This document shows positions 1-6,671 of a stretch of DNA of 64,000 nt, in pieces. Made by a program: the position numbers and the translations under genes. Positions within the stretch are counted from its first letter, which is position 1. Each line of letters starts with the position of its first letter. Under the pieces are notes generated by a model. It was not told the origin of the DNA and searched no databases. It was given only the letters and a program-made list of their open reading frames with translations. Source of the stretch: Pseudoduganella umbonata (lineage in GTDB: Bacteria > Pseudomonadota > Gammaproteobacteria > Burkholderiales > Burkholderiaceae_D); NCBI RefSeq assembly GCF_014192225.1, contig NZ_JACHXS010000004.1:297939-361938 (forward strand), given 5' to 3'.

Positions 1-1110
1 GAACAGCGTATCGCGGTCGTGCGCGGCCAGCGGCGCGTCGCTGCGCAGGCGCGCCGGCAGATCCGGGTTGGCGACGAATGGACGGCCGAAGGCGATCATG
101 TCGGCCCAGCCTTCGCACAAGGCGGCGCGGGCGCGTTCGGCCGTGTATTTGCCGGCGTAGATCAGCAGGCCGGGGAAGGCGGCGCGCAGGCGCCGCTTGA
201 AGTCGACGGGCATCTCGGGCGCGTCGTCCCAGTCGGCTTCGGCGATGTGGATATAGCCCACACCGATTTCACCGAGCAGTTTTGCGGCGGCCACGTAGGT
301 GGTTTCCGGATCGGCGTCGACGCAGCCGTTCAGCGTGGTCAGGGGCGCCAGGCGGATGCCGACGCGGGCCTGGTCGCCGGTGCCCTCCACCAGTGCCGTG
401 GCCACCTCGCCGAGGAAGCGCAGGCGGTTCGCCAGCGTGCCACCATAGGCATCGGTGCGCGTGTTCGCGTTCGAATCGATGAACTGGTTGACCAGGTAGC
501 CGTTGGCGGCATGCAGTTCCACGCCGTCGAAGCCGGCCGCCATGGCATTGCTCGCGGCCTGGCGGTAGTCGTCGACGATGGCACGGATTTCATCGGCGGA
601 CAGCGCGCGCGGCATCGAGGCCTGCACGAAGCCCGGCTTGCCGTCCGTATCGACGAAGACATTGACGCCCTCGGCCTGCAGGGCCGACGACGACACGGGC
701 ACCTGCCCGTCCAGCAGGCTGGTGTGGCTCAGGCGCCCCACGTGCCACAACTGGGCGAAGATGCGGCCGCCCGCCGCGTGCACGGCGCCGGTCACGGCGC
801 GCCAGCCATCGACTTGTGCCGGCGTGTGGATGCCGGGCGTCCATGCATAGCCCTTGCCGAGCGGTGAAATCCAGGTCCCCTCGCTGACGATCAGGCCGGC
901 GCTGGCGCGCTGCGCGTAGTACTCGGCCATCAGCGCGTTGGGCACGTCGCCTGGCTGGCTGGCGCGCGAGCGCGTCATCGGCGGCATGACGATCCGGTTG
1001 GGGAATTCGACGGCGCCGAGGCGGCAGGGCTGGAACAGCGGGTCGCCGCGATCGGTCGCGTCGGCAGGGTTCGTGTTCGTGGCGTCGGCGCCATGGGCGG
1101 GGATACGCAT
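1..1110 (-). CDS. Old Yellow Enzyme family NADH:flavin oxidoreductase (NemA-like alkene reductase), partial at left edge
   Basis: This is an FMN-dependent ene-reductase of the Old Yellow Enzyme family, which reduces electrophilic C=C bonds or nitro compounds with NAD(P)H in the cytoplasm. The translation opens with MRIPAHGADA and carries family hallmarks in order: LGAVEFPNRIVMPPMTRSRA near residue 30, QLWHVGR, ELHAANGYLVNQFID (the His and Asn that bind the substrate carbonyl), RVGIRLAP, and a late FGRPFVANPDLP phosphate-binding segment. The start at 1110 is supported by GAGGAG about seven bases upstream. The stop lies beyond the window start, so only the last few residues are missing. The 1111-1297 gap upstream holds an imperfect inverted repeat at 1152-1174 (GGCTTATCC/GGATTAAGCC) that could be an operator for a redox-sensing repressor, but no regulator gene is next to it. 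Family assignment is firm; the physiological substrate is unknown. Confidence 0.93.
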   Translation of the reverse strand, partial: MRIPAHGADATNTNPADATDRGDPLFQPCRLGAVEFPNRIVMPPMTRSRASQPGDVPNALMAEYYAQRASAGLIVSEGTWISPLGKGYAWTPGIHTPAQVDGWRAVTGAVHAAGGRIFAQLWHVGRLSHTSLLDGQVPVSSSALQAEGVNVFVDTDGKPGFVQASMPRALSADEIRAIVDDYRQAASNAMAAGFDGVELHAANGYLVNQFIDSNANTRTDAYGGTLANRLRFLGEVATALVEGTGDQARVGIRLAPLTTLNGCVDADPETTYVAAAKLLGEIGVGYIHIAEADWDDAPEMPVDFKRRLRAAFPGLLIYAGKYTAERARAALCEGWADMIAFGRPFVANPDLPARLRSDAPLAAHDRDTLF

Positions 1111-1297
1111 TGCAAACTCCTCGGATGTGGTCGATGGAGCGTAGTATGCGTGGCTTATCCTTGCGGATTAAGCCCTATAGGAACGAATTACTTTTGACTG
1201 AGCGTCAAGAATAAAATGCGATAGAGATCGCTGCGGGCCAGGCGATGGCGGAAGAACCCGATCCGGCAAACCGGTCCTGGTGCCTCCGCCGGTATTC

Positions 1298-1657
1298 CTA
1301 CAGCCCCTGCGCCTCGATATCGGCCAGCGTCTCGCGGCCCTTGTCGGTGACGGCAAAGCCGGTATCGGCCGGGACGATATGGGATTTCTTGCCGAGGAAG
1401 GCAATCACCTCGTCGTCGACCTTGGCGACGGGATCGTCCGCCAGCGCGCGCAGGCCGAGAATGCAGCGGCGCAGGAACAGCTTTTCCTTGCCCTTGTCGG
1501 TCAGCGACAAGTGGCCGTTACGGGCGAACGACAACATCTTCAGGCCGGACAGGCGCTTCGTGTTGCGGGCAACGCAGGCGCTGGGCCTGCCCTGGATACC
1601 GCGGCGCACTTCGTCCAGCGCGTTGTATTCGTCGGTAGTGAGTTTTTCGTCTTTCAT
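1298..1657 (-). CDS. Hypothetical protein, 119 aa
   Basis: I do not recognise this family. The protein starts MKDEKLTTDEY and is soluble and charged. It contains two similar phrases, LSLTDKGKEKL and FAVTDKGRETL, typical of the beta-wing or helix ends of winged-helix-like proteins, so a small DNA-binding fold is possible but unproven. An in-frame upstream start would extend it to 1723, but that extension is Gly/His/Arg-rich and does not look like protein, so 1657 was chosen although its ribosome site is weak. It stands alone between the reductase and a small membrane protein on the same strand. Confidence 0.6.
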   Translation of the reverse strand: MKDEKLTTDEYNALDEVRRGIQGRPSACVARNTKRLSGLKMLSFARNGHLSLTDKGKEKLFLRRCILGLRALADDPVAKVDDEVIAFLGKKSHIVPADTGFAVTDKGRETLADIEAQGL

Positions 1658-1726
1658 TGAACCTGTTCCATGATGGCGTATGCGGCCGTCATGGTACGCG
1701 GGCCGGAGGCCCCCCGCAAGCAAGGC

Positions 1727-1855
1727 TTACTTGAAAGCCTTGAATGCCAGCAGAAAAACACCCAGTCCCGCGGCCATGCCGGCCAGCAGCATGCGAAGGC
1801 GCTCGGTACGGCTGCGGCGGCCAAGATAAATTTTGTTGTGCAGAGAATTACCCAT
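1727..1855 (-). CDS. Small membrane protein, 42 aa
   Basis: A short open frame reads MGNSLHNKIYLGRRSRTERL and then one hydrophobic helix (MLLAGMAAGLGVFLLAFKAFK). The basic N-terminal half followed by a single membrane span suggests a small inner-membrane protein with its positive end in the cytoplasm. A GGAG ribosome site lies seven bases before the ATG, and the codons use the high-GC third positions typical of this genome. It is far below usual gene-calling length. Function is unknown; small single-span proteins often modulate larger membrane complexes, but nothing here shows a partner. Confidence 0.6.
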   Translation of the reverse strand: MGNSLHNKIYLGRRSRTERLRMLLAGMAAGLGVFLLAFKAFK

Positions 1856-2046
1856 GACAGTCTCCAGATGAATCGTTTATTACTGGCTCAATTATAGGAA
1901 CACTTCAGTGACGCGACTGTGACAGCCAGCACAAATAACCACATCCTGTATGTAGTTAGCAACAGCTGTGTCCTTCTCGTCAATATGGCGCCGCTGCAAA
2001 CGCCCCCTTGCTACGATGACTCATTTACTACTCACAGGAGAAGACG

Positions 2047-2232
2047 ATGAGCGCAGCGCAGAAGAACGACAAAGCGAACGACCACGCGGCGGACAATTCG
2101 GAAAATGGCGGCCACATGATCAACGAGCCCGATATCGGCAGCGGCGAGAAATCGCCGGGCGAGAAGGAAACCGAAGAGCAGATCCGCCAGATTCCCCAAC
2201 ACACGCCCACGCCGCCGAAAGACGGCAAGTAA
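2047..2232 (+). CDS. Small hydrophilic hypothetical protein, 61 aa
   Basis: The protein starts MSAAQKNDKAND and is almost entirely charged or polar (Asp, Glu, Lys, Asn) with a Pro/Thr-rich tail ending in PTPPKDGK. There is no hydrophobic core, so it is probably disordered. A strong ribosome site (CACAGGAGAAGACG) directly precedes the ATG, which is the main reason for calling it. Such small hydrophilic proteins are often stress related, but that is only analogy. No operon partner is evident; the next gene is on the other strand. Confidence 0.6.
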   Translation: MSAAQKNDKANDHAADNSENGGHMINEPDIGSGEKSPGEKETEEQIRQIPQHTPTPPKDGK

Positions 2233-2283
2233 GCGGATCGCGCCGCCCGTGCCGCCCGGAAGTTAATGCTCAGTGCATCCTGC

Positions 2284-2493
2284 TCAGTGCATCTTGATCG
2301 GCGGCGGCGGCGCGCTCGGCTCTTCCACCGGCGGGATCTCGCTGGGCGGCTTTTCGATCGGTGGCGGCTGGTTCGGCGGATCCTCTCCCGGCGGCGGGGT
2401 ATCGGGGTCGGGGGTGATATGGGCCGATATCGGGGACAACACCGGTCCCGATATCGTTTCCAGCGTCGTCAGGCGCTCCAGGTCTCCACTCAT
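2284..2493 (-). CDS. Proline-rich small hypothetical protein, 69 aa
   Basis: The protein starts MSGDLERLTTLETISGP and continues as a run of Pro-Pro-Pro, Glu-Pro-Pro and Pro-Pro-Ile units ending PPPPIKMH, which predicts an extended, probably unstructured chain. The start at 2493 is preceded by GAGGAG with good spacing; an ATG five codons upstream lies on that same ribosome site and is less likely. The opposite strand is also open and would encode a glycine-rich peptide, but it lacks a comparable ribosome site. Function is unknown. Confidence 0.5.
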   Translation of the reverse strand: MSGDLERLTTLETISGPVLSPISAHITPDPDTPPPGEDPPNQPPPIEKPPSEIPPVEEPSAPPPPIKMH

Positions 2494-2684
2494 AATGATG
2501 CTCCTCATTAAATATTGCTAAAAAGCTTATCACTACCGGCGCGAACACGGCGCCCGGATCAGCCCAGGCGTAACGCTGCCCCGCTCCCGCCGGCCGGCCA
2601 TGCCGAATGGCAGAGGCCTTCAACCGGCAGCGGCGGTTTACACTGTCGCATCACTTTCACTGCCGCTTCATCAGCGAGTACACC

Positions 2685-3293
2685 ATGAGCACACGAGGAT
2701 TCACGGGCCGCCGGCCCGGCGCCGATGCGGCGCGCCGCCTGCCGCCCGGCCAGCACGAAACCGACGATTTCCCCGTGCTGTCGCTCGGCCCGGCGCCGGC
2801 GATCAACCTGGCGAGCTGGCGCTTCACGCTGCGCCACGGCGCCCGCCCGCTGGCGAGCTGGGACTGGGAACAGTTCCTGGCCCTGCCCCGCACCACGTGG
2901 CGCGGCGACATCCACTGCGTCACCACGTGGAGCAAGTTCGACACGCTGTGGGAAGGCGTTTCGGTCGACGACCTGCTCGCCGCGGCCGGCGTCGCCCCGC
3001 CCACCGCATTCCTGCTGGCGCAGTCGTACGACGAGTACGACACCAACGTCCCGGTTGCCGACCTGGTCAACGGCCAGGCGATGGTCGCCACGCATTTCGA
3101 CGGCAAGCCGCTGGCGGCGGAACACGGCGGCCCGGCGCGGCTGCTGGTGCCGCACCTGTATTTCTGGAAAAGCGCCAAGTGGATCAGGGGCCTGAAGTTC
3201 ACGGAGAAGGATGAAGCGGGCTTCTGGGAATTGCGCGGCTATCACATGCGCGGCGATCCGTGGCGCGAGCAGCGCTACGGGGACGATGAATGA
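2685..3293 (+). CDS. Sulfite oxidase-like molybdopterin-dependent oxidoreductase, 202 aa
   Basis: This is a stand-alone molybdopterin catalytic domain of the sulfite oxidase/YedY superfamily. The segment RGDIHCVTTWSKFD contains the conserved Cys (about residue 78) that ligates molybdenum. The following DDLLAAAGV, YDEYDTNVP, HGGPARLLVPHLYFWKSAKWI and GYHMRGDPWREQRY segments are standard for this family. There is no signal peptide, heme domain or dimerisation domain, so it is a short cytoplasmic form. The next gene is a flavin reductase 51 bases downstream on the same strand, a known pairing in which the reductase probably delivers electrons. Start 2685 gives the usual short N-terminus; the longer frame to 2607 adds an unrelated-looking stretch. 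The substrate is unknown. Confidence 0.88.
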   Translation: MSTRGFTGRRPGADAARRLPPGQHETDDFPVLSLGPAPAINLASWRFTLRHGARPLASWDWEQFLALPRTTWRGDIHCVTTWSKFDTLWEGVSVDDLLAAAGVAPPTAFLLAQSYDEYDTNVPVADLVNGQAMVATHFDGKPLAAEHGGPARLLVPHLYFWKSAKWIRGLKFTEKDEAGFWELRGYHMRGDPWREQRYGDDE

Positions 3294-3344
3294 CGGACGA
3301 CGAATGACGCACGATGAATGGGGGCGACGAATGAGCGCAGCCAC

Positions 3345-4121
3345 ATGAACGACGCCGGGCGCGCCGGCTGGCAGCGGGCCGTCATCGCCCGCATCGAACA
3401 GCGCACCGGGCGGATGCGCAGCTATTACCTGCGGGCGCCGCTGGCGCGCCACGTGGCTGGCCAGCATGTCGACCTGCGGCTGACGGCGCCGGACGGCTAC
3501 CAGGCGCGCCGCAGCTACTCGATCGCCTCGGCCCCCGGCGCCGCCGACATCGAGCTGGCCATCGAGCTGCTCGACGACGGCGAAGTCTCCGCCTGGTTCC
3601 ACGACATGGCGCAGCCGGGCGATACGCTCGACGTGCGCGGCCCGCTGGGCGGCCATTTCGTCTGGCATCCGGAACAGCCGGGCGCCATCCTGCTGGTGGC
3701 CGGCGGCTCCGGCGTGGTGCCGCTGGTCTCCATCGCGCGCGCATGGCGGCAGGCCGGGGCACCGGTGCCGGCGCTGCTGCTGCACTCGGCACGCGCCTGG
3801 GACAGCCTGGCATACCGCGACGACCTGCGCGCCATCTCCGATGCGCACGCGAACTTCGACTACATCACCACCGTGACCCGGGACGCCGGTTCATCCGGCC
3901 ATGCGTCATCCGGCCATGCGTCACCCGGTCACGAGGCACCCGCCAGTCACGCCCGCCGCATCGACCGCGCGATGATCGACCAAGCACTGGCGCGCCTGGG
4001 CGGCGCGCCGTCGACCTGCTACGTGTGCGGCGCCAACGGGTTCGTCGAAACGGTTGCCCAGTTGCTGGTGGCGGCCGGCATCGCACCGCGCGCGATCCGC
4101 ACTGAACGGTACGGCGGATAG
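3345..4121 (+). CDS. Ferredoxin-NADP reductase-like FAD oxidoreductase, 258 aa
   Basis: A flavin reductase of the ferredoxin-NADP+ reductase fold, likely the redox partner of the molybdopterin enzyme just upstream. The FAD-binding part has the RRSYSIAS motif near residue 58. The NAD(P) part has GGSGVVPLVSI near residue 122 and ends with CYVCGANGFVETV, which closes the nucleotide site. The C-terminus ERYGG is typical. No iron-sulfur cluster motif follows, so electrons pass from NAD(P)H through FAD only. Between the nucleotide domain and the terminal motif is an insertion of short Ser-Gly-His-Ala repeats (SSGHASSGHASPGH), probably a loop grown by DNA slippage. The start 3345 was preferred over an ATG-like codon at 3318 because it matches the usual N-terminus. 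Confidence 0.88.
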   Translation: MNDAGRAGWQRAVIARIEQRTGRMRSYYLRAPLARHVAGQHVDLRLTAPDGYQARRSYSIASAPGAADIELAIELLDDGEVSAWFHDMAQPGDTLDVRGPLGGHFVWHPEQPGAILLVAGGSGVVPLVSIARAWRQAGAPVPALLLHSARAWDSLAYRDDLRAISDAHANFDYITTVTRDAGSSGHASSGHASPGHEAPASHARRIDRAMIDQALARLGGAPSTCYVCGANGFVETVAQLLVAAGIAPRAIRTERYGG

Positions 4122-4133
4122 CGTGCCGAACCG

Positions 4134-6059
4134 CTAACCCCGGTCCGTCACGGCCACGGAATCGCTTTTCCCGGCCAGGATGGCGAGGATCTGTTCGACG
4201 CTGACCGGCTTGACCAGATGCTGGGCGAAGCCGGCCTCGAATGCCAGGTCGCGGTCCTTCTGCTGCCCCCAGCCGGTCACGGCGATCATCACCGTGCGGC
4301 CCAGTGCGGGCATGGCGCGCAGCGCGCGCGCCAGGTCGTAGCCGTTCAGGCCCGGCAGGCCAATGTCGAGGAAGGCGAAATCGGGCGCGAAGCCGGCGGC
4401 GTCGGCCAGTGCCTGCGGGCCGTCGTGGCACACATGCACCGTGTGCCCCATCGTGCGCAGCAGGCCGCCGATCGCGTTGACGAAATCCTCGTTGTCGTCG
4501 ACCAGCAGGATGCGGAACTTCCGTTCGCCGCCAAGGCTCGGCGCGGGCCGTGCCACGGGGGACGGCGCTTCGGCCAGCACCGGCAGCGTGACCGTAAACG
4601 TGCTGCCCTGCCCCTGCCCGTCGCTGGCCGCTTCCAGGGCGCCGTCGTGCAGCTCGACCAGGCGGCGCGCCAGCGACAGGCCCACGCCGAGGCCCTGGTT
4701 GGTGCGCTCCAGCGTGGCGTCGGCCTGCACGAACATCTCGAAGATCGCGCCCAGCATGTCCGGCGCGATGCCGATGCCGTCGTCAGCCACGTGGATGCGC
4801 AGCCTGCCGTCGCCGCCCACTTCGGCCGACAGCGCGATGTGGCCGCCGCGCGGCGTGTAGCGCGCGGCGTTGTTCAACAGGTTCGACAGCACCTGCGCCA
4901 GCCGTGTCGAGTCGCCCAGCAGATGCACCGGGCCGGGCGGCAGGTGCACCGCCAGCTGGTGCCCCTGCGCGTCGATGAACGGGCGCGCGATCTCCAGCGC
5001 ATTGGCCACCACCGCGTGCAGGTCCAGGTTCTCGCGCCGGATCGTCAGCTTGCCGGTATTGATGCGCGATACGTCCAGCAGGTCGTCGACCAGGCGCACC
5101 ATCTGTTTCAGCTGGCGCTCCATCACGCCGCGCGCGCGCAGGCTGGCGGCCGGGTCGCCGCCGTTCAGCCGCATGATGTCGAGCCCCGTGCGCAGCGGTG
5201 CCAGCGGGTTGCGCAACTCGTGTGCCAGCGTGGCCAGGAACTCGTCCTTGCGCCGGTCGGCCAGCAACAGCGCCCGTTCCGCGCCCTGCCGCACGGCCAT
5301 CTCGCGTTCCAGCGTCAGGTTCGCTTCCTCCAGCGCGTTGGCGCGCCGCCCGATCTCGGCCAGCATGTCGTTGAACGCATCGACCAGCGTACCGATCTCG
5401 CCGCCATGCTTGCCATGGTGATCGTCGTCGTAGTCGACGCGCAGCGAGAAGTCGCGCCGCTGCATCACCGCGCGCGCCACGTTCGTCACCGCCTGCAGCG
5501 GCCGCGTGATCGCCTGCTGCAGCCGGCTCGCCACCAGGGCCGCCAGCAGCAGGCTCGCCAGCATGACCACGCCGAGGATCATGGCATAGCTGGCCAGCCG
5601 GTCCAGCAGGCGGTAGCGCGCGCTCAGGTACACGGTGCCGACCCGCTCGCCGTTCTCCACGATCGGGTGGTAAACCACCATCCGGCCGCCTTCGATCGCA
5701 TGGCCGGAACGGCCGGGGCGCGCCGGCAGCGCAGGCACGTCGGCCCCGGGCAGCGCGTAGTCGGCGAAAACGGCGCCGCCGGCACCATAGATCGCGCCCT
5801 GCTGGATCTGCGGCCGCACCCGCAGCAGCGCCAGGTTCTGGCGCGCCGCGGCGGGATCGTTGAAGCCCACCGCCGGCGCCGACACGGTGGCCACGATTTC
5901 CGCCTGGGTGGTCAGGTCGTCCACCCAGTTCTGCTGGAACGTCGTCAGGTCGTACACCAGCATGCTGACGGAAGTGGTGACCAGCGCGGCGAAGGTGGTG
6001 GCCAGGGCCATCGCCACCAGCTTTGCCCGCACGGTATCGGGACGTAGGTGCGACAGCAC
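4134..6059 (-). CDS. CHASE8-domain hybrid sensor histidine kinase/response regulator, 641 aa
   Basis: An inner-membrane hybrid kinase. Order: membrane helix at about 12-36; a periplasmic domain to about 150 resembling CHASE8, the sensor found in YfiN-type proteins; second helix (MLASLLLAALVASRL); HAMP; HisKA with the phospho-acceptor His in LAHELRNPL (about residue 285); HATPase with late GVGLSLARRL; and a receiver domain whose phospho-Asp is in AFLDIGLPG, followed by AVTGWG and the LVKP lysine. The start is a GTG overlapping the stop of the YfiR-like gene (TAGTG), preceded by AAGGG. It is the last gene of a three-gene operon with a TonB receptor and a YfiR-like protein. No DNA-binding output is attached, so the signal probably goes to a partner elsewhere. 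Domain calls are firm; the ligand is unknown. Confidence 0.88.
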   Translation of the reverse strand: MLSHLRPDTVRAKLVAMALATTFAALVTTSVSMLVYDLTTFQQNWVDDLTTQAEIVATVSAPAVGFNDPAAARQNLALLRVRPQIQQGAIYGAGGAVFADYALPGADVPALPARPGRSGHAIEGGRMVVYHPIVENGERVGTVYLSARYRLLDRLASYAMILGVVMLASLLLAALVASRLQQAITRPLQAVTNVARAVMQRRDFSLRVDYDDDHHGKHGGEIGTLVDAFNDMLAEIGRRANALEEANLTLEREMAVRQGAERALLLADRRKDEFLATLAHELRNPLAPLRTGLDIMRLNGGDPAASLRARGVMERQLKQMVRLVDDLLDVSRINTGKLTIRRENLDLHAVVANALEIARPFIDAQGHQLAVHLPPGPVHLLGDSTRLAQVLSNLLNNAARYTPRGGHIALSAEVGGDGRLRIHVADDGIGIAPDMLGAIFEMFVQADATLERTNQGLGVGLSLARRLVELHDGALEAASDGQGQGSTFTVTLPVLAEAPSPVARPAPSLGGERKFRILLVDDNEDFVNAIGGLLRTMGHTVHVCHDGPQALADAAGFAPDFAFLDIGLPGLNGYDLARALRAMPALGRTVMIAVTGWGQQKDRDLAFEAGFAQHLVKPVSVEQILAILAGKSDSVAVTDRG

Positions 6060-6670
6060 TAGTTGCCCTTCTGCACGTGCCAGGCCACCGACAGCAGGCG
6101 CGAACTGAGCTTCAGGTTGCTGCGCTCCGCGGCCGGCAGGGATACCTCGAAGCGTACGCGCTCCTCGACGATGCGGAAGTTGATGACGGCGCCATGCTGC
6201 AAGCCGTTCTCGTCGTCGGCCACGCCGAGCGCGCCGCTCTGCGTGGCGCTGCGCAGGACCTTCGGCAAGTCGTCGGCCGCACCGGCGAACACCATCTGCA
6301 AGCCCGCCACCGGTTCGCCTTCGCGCAGGGTGCGCACGGTGATCGGGCGGCCGTTCACCGTGCGCCCGGCCGTGATGCGGGACAGTTCGGCGGCCACGTC
6401 GTCCGCGCCCATCACGCCGACGGCCAGCGCATTGCCGCCTTCCGCGCCTTCCTTCGCCGCCAGGAATTCCACATAGCCGAGAAACTTGAACAGGTAGGCA
6501 GCCTTCACGCTGCGCTCCAGGTTCGGCACGGCCGGTGCCGCCGGCTGCCCGATCGCCGGGCAGCTCAGCAGCACGCACAGCATGGCCAGCGCCAGCAGTG
6601 CAGTAAGCCAGCCCGGCCAGCAGGGCAATGCCGGAATCGGCCGGTGGTGTGCGATCGCGAGTGACGTCAT
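6059..6670 (-). CDS. YfiR-like periplasmic protein (DUF4154), 203 aa
   Basis: An exported protein of the YfiR/DUF4154 family. A hydrophobic signal segment (LTALLALAMLCVLL) is followed by SVKAAYLFKFLGYVEF, the family's typical opening, then LAVGVMG, GRPITVR, LQMVFAG and INFRIVEERVRFEVS, ending with the conserved LKLSSRLLSVAW. In Pseudomonas, YfiR is a periplasmic repressor that binds the CHASE8 domain of the cyclase YfiN and is titrated by the outer-membrane protein YfiB. Here the kinase immediately downstream has the CHASE8-like sensor and the gene immediately upstream encodes an outer-membrane TonB receptor, so the three may work in the same way with a different output. The start codon lies one base after the receptor stop codon. 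Confidence 0.85.
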   Translation of the reverse strand: MTSLAIAHHRPIPALPCWPGWLTALLALAMLCVLLSCPAIGQPAAPAVPNLERSVKAAYLFKFLGYVEFLAAKEGAEGGNALAVGVMGADDVAAELSRITAGRTVNGRPITVRTLREGEPVAGLQMVFAGAADDLPKVLRSATQSGALGVADDENGLQHGAVINFRIVEERVRFEVSLPAAERSNLKLSSRLLSVAWHVQKGN

Positions 6671-6671
6671 G

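Noticed and set aside
19..867. A 282-residue plus-strand frame opposite the Old Yellow Enzyme
   Set aside because: Low-complexity Gly/Ala/Arg composition, no ribosome site, and the minus strand is a recognisable enzyme.
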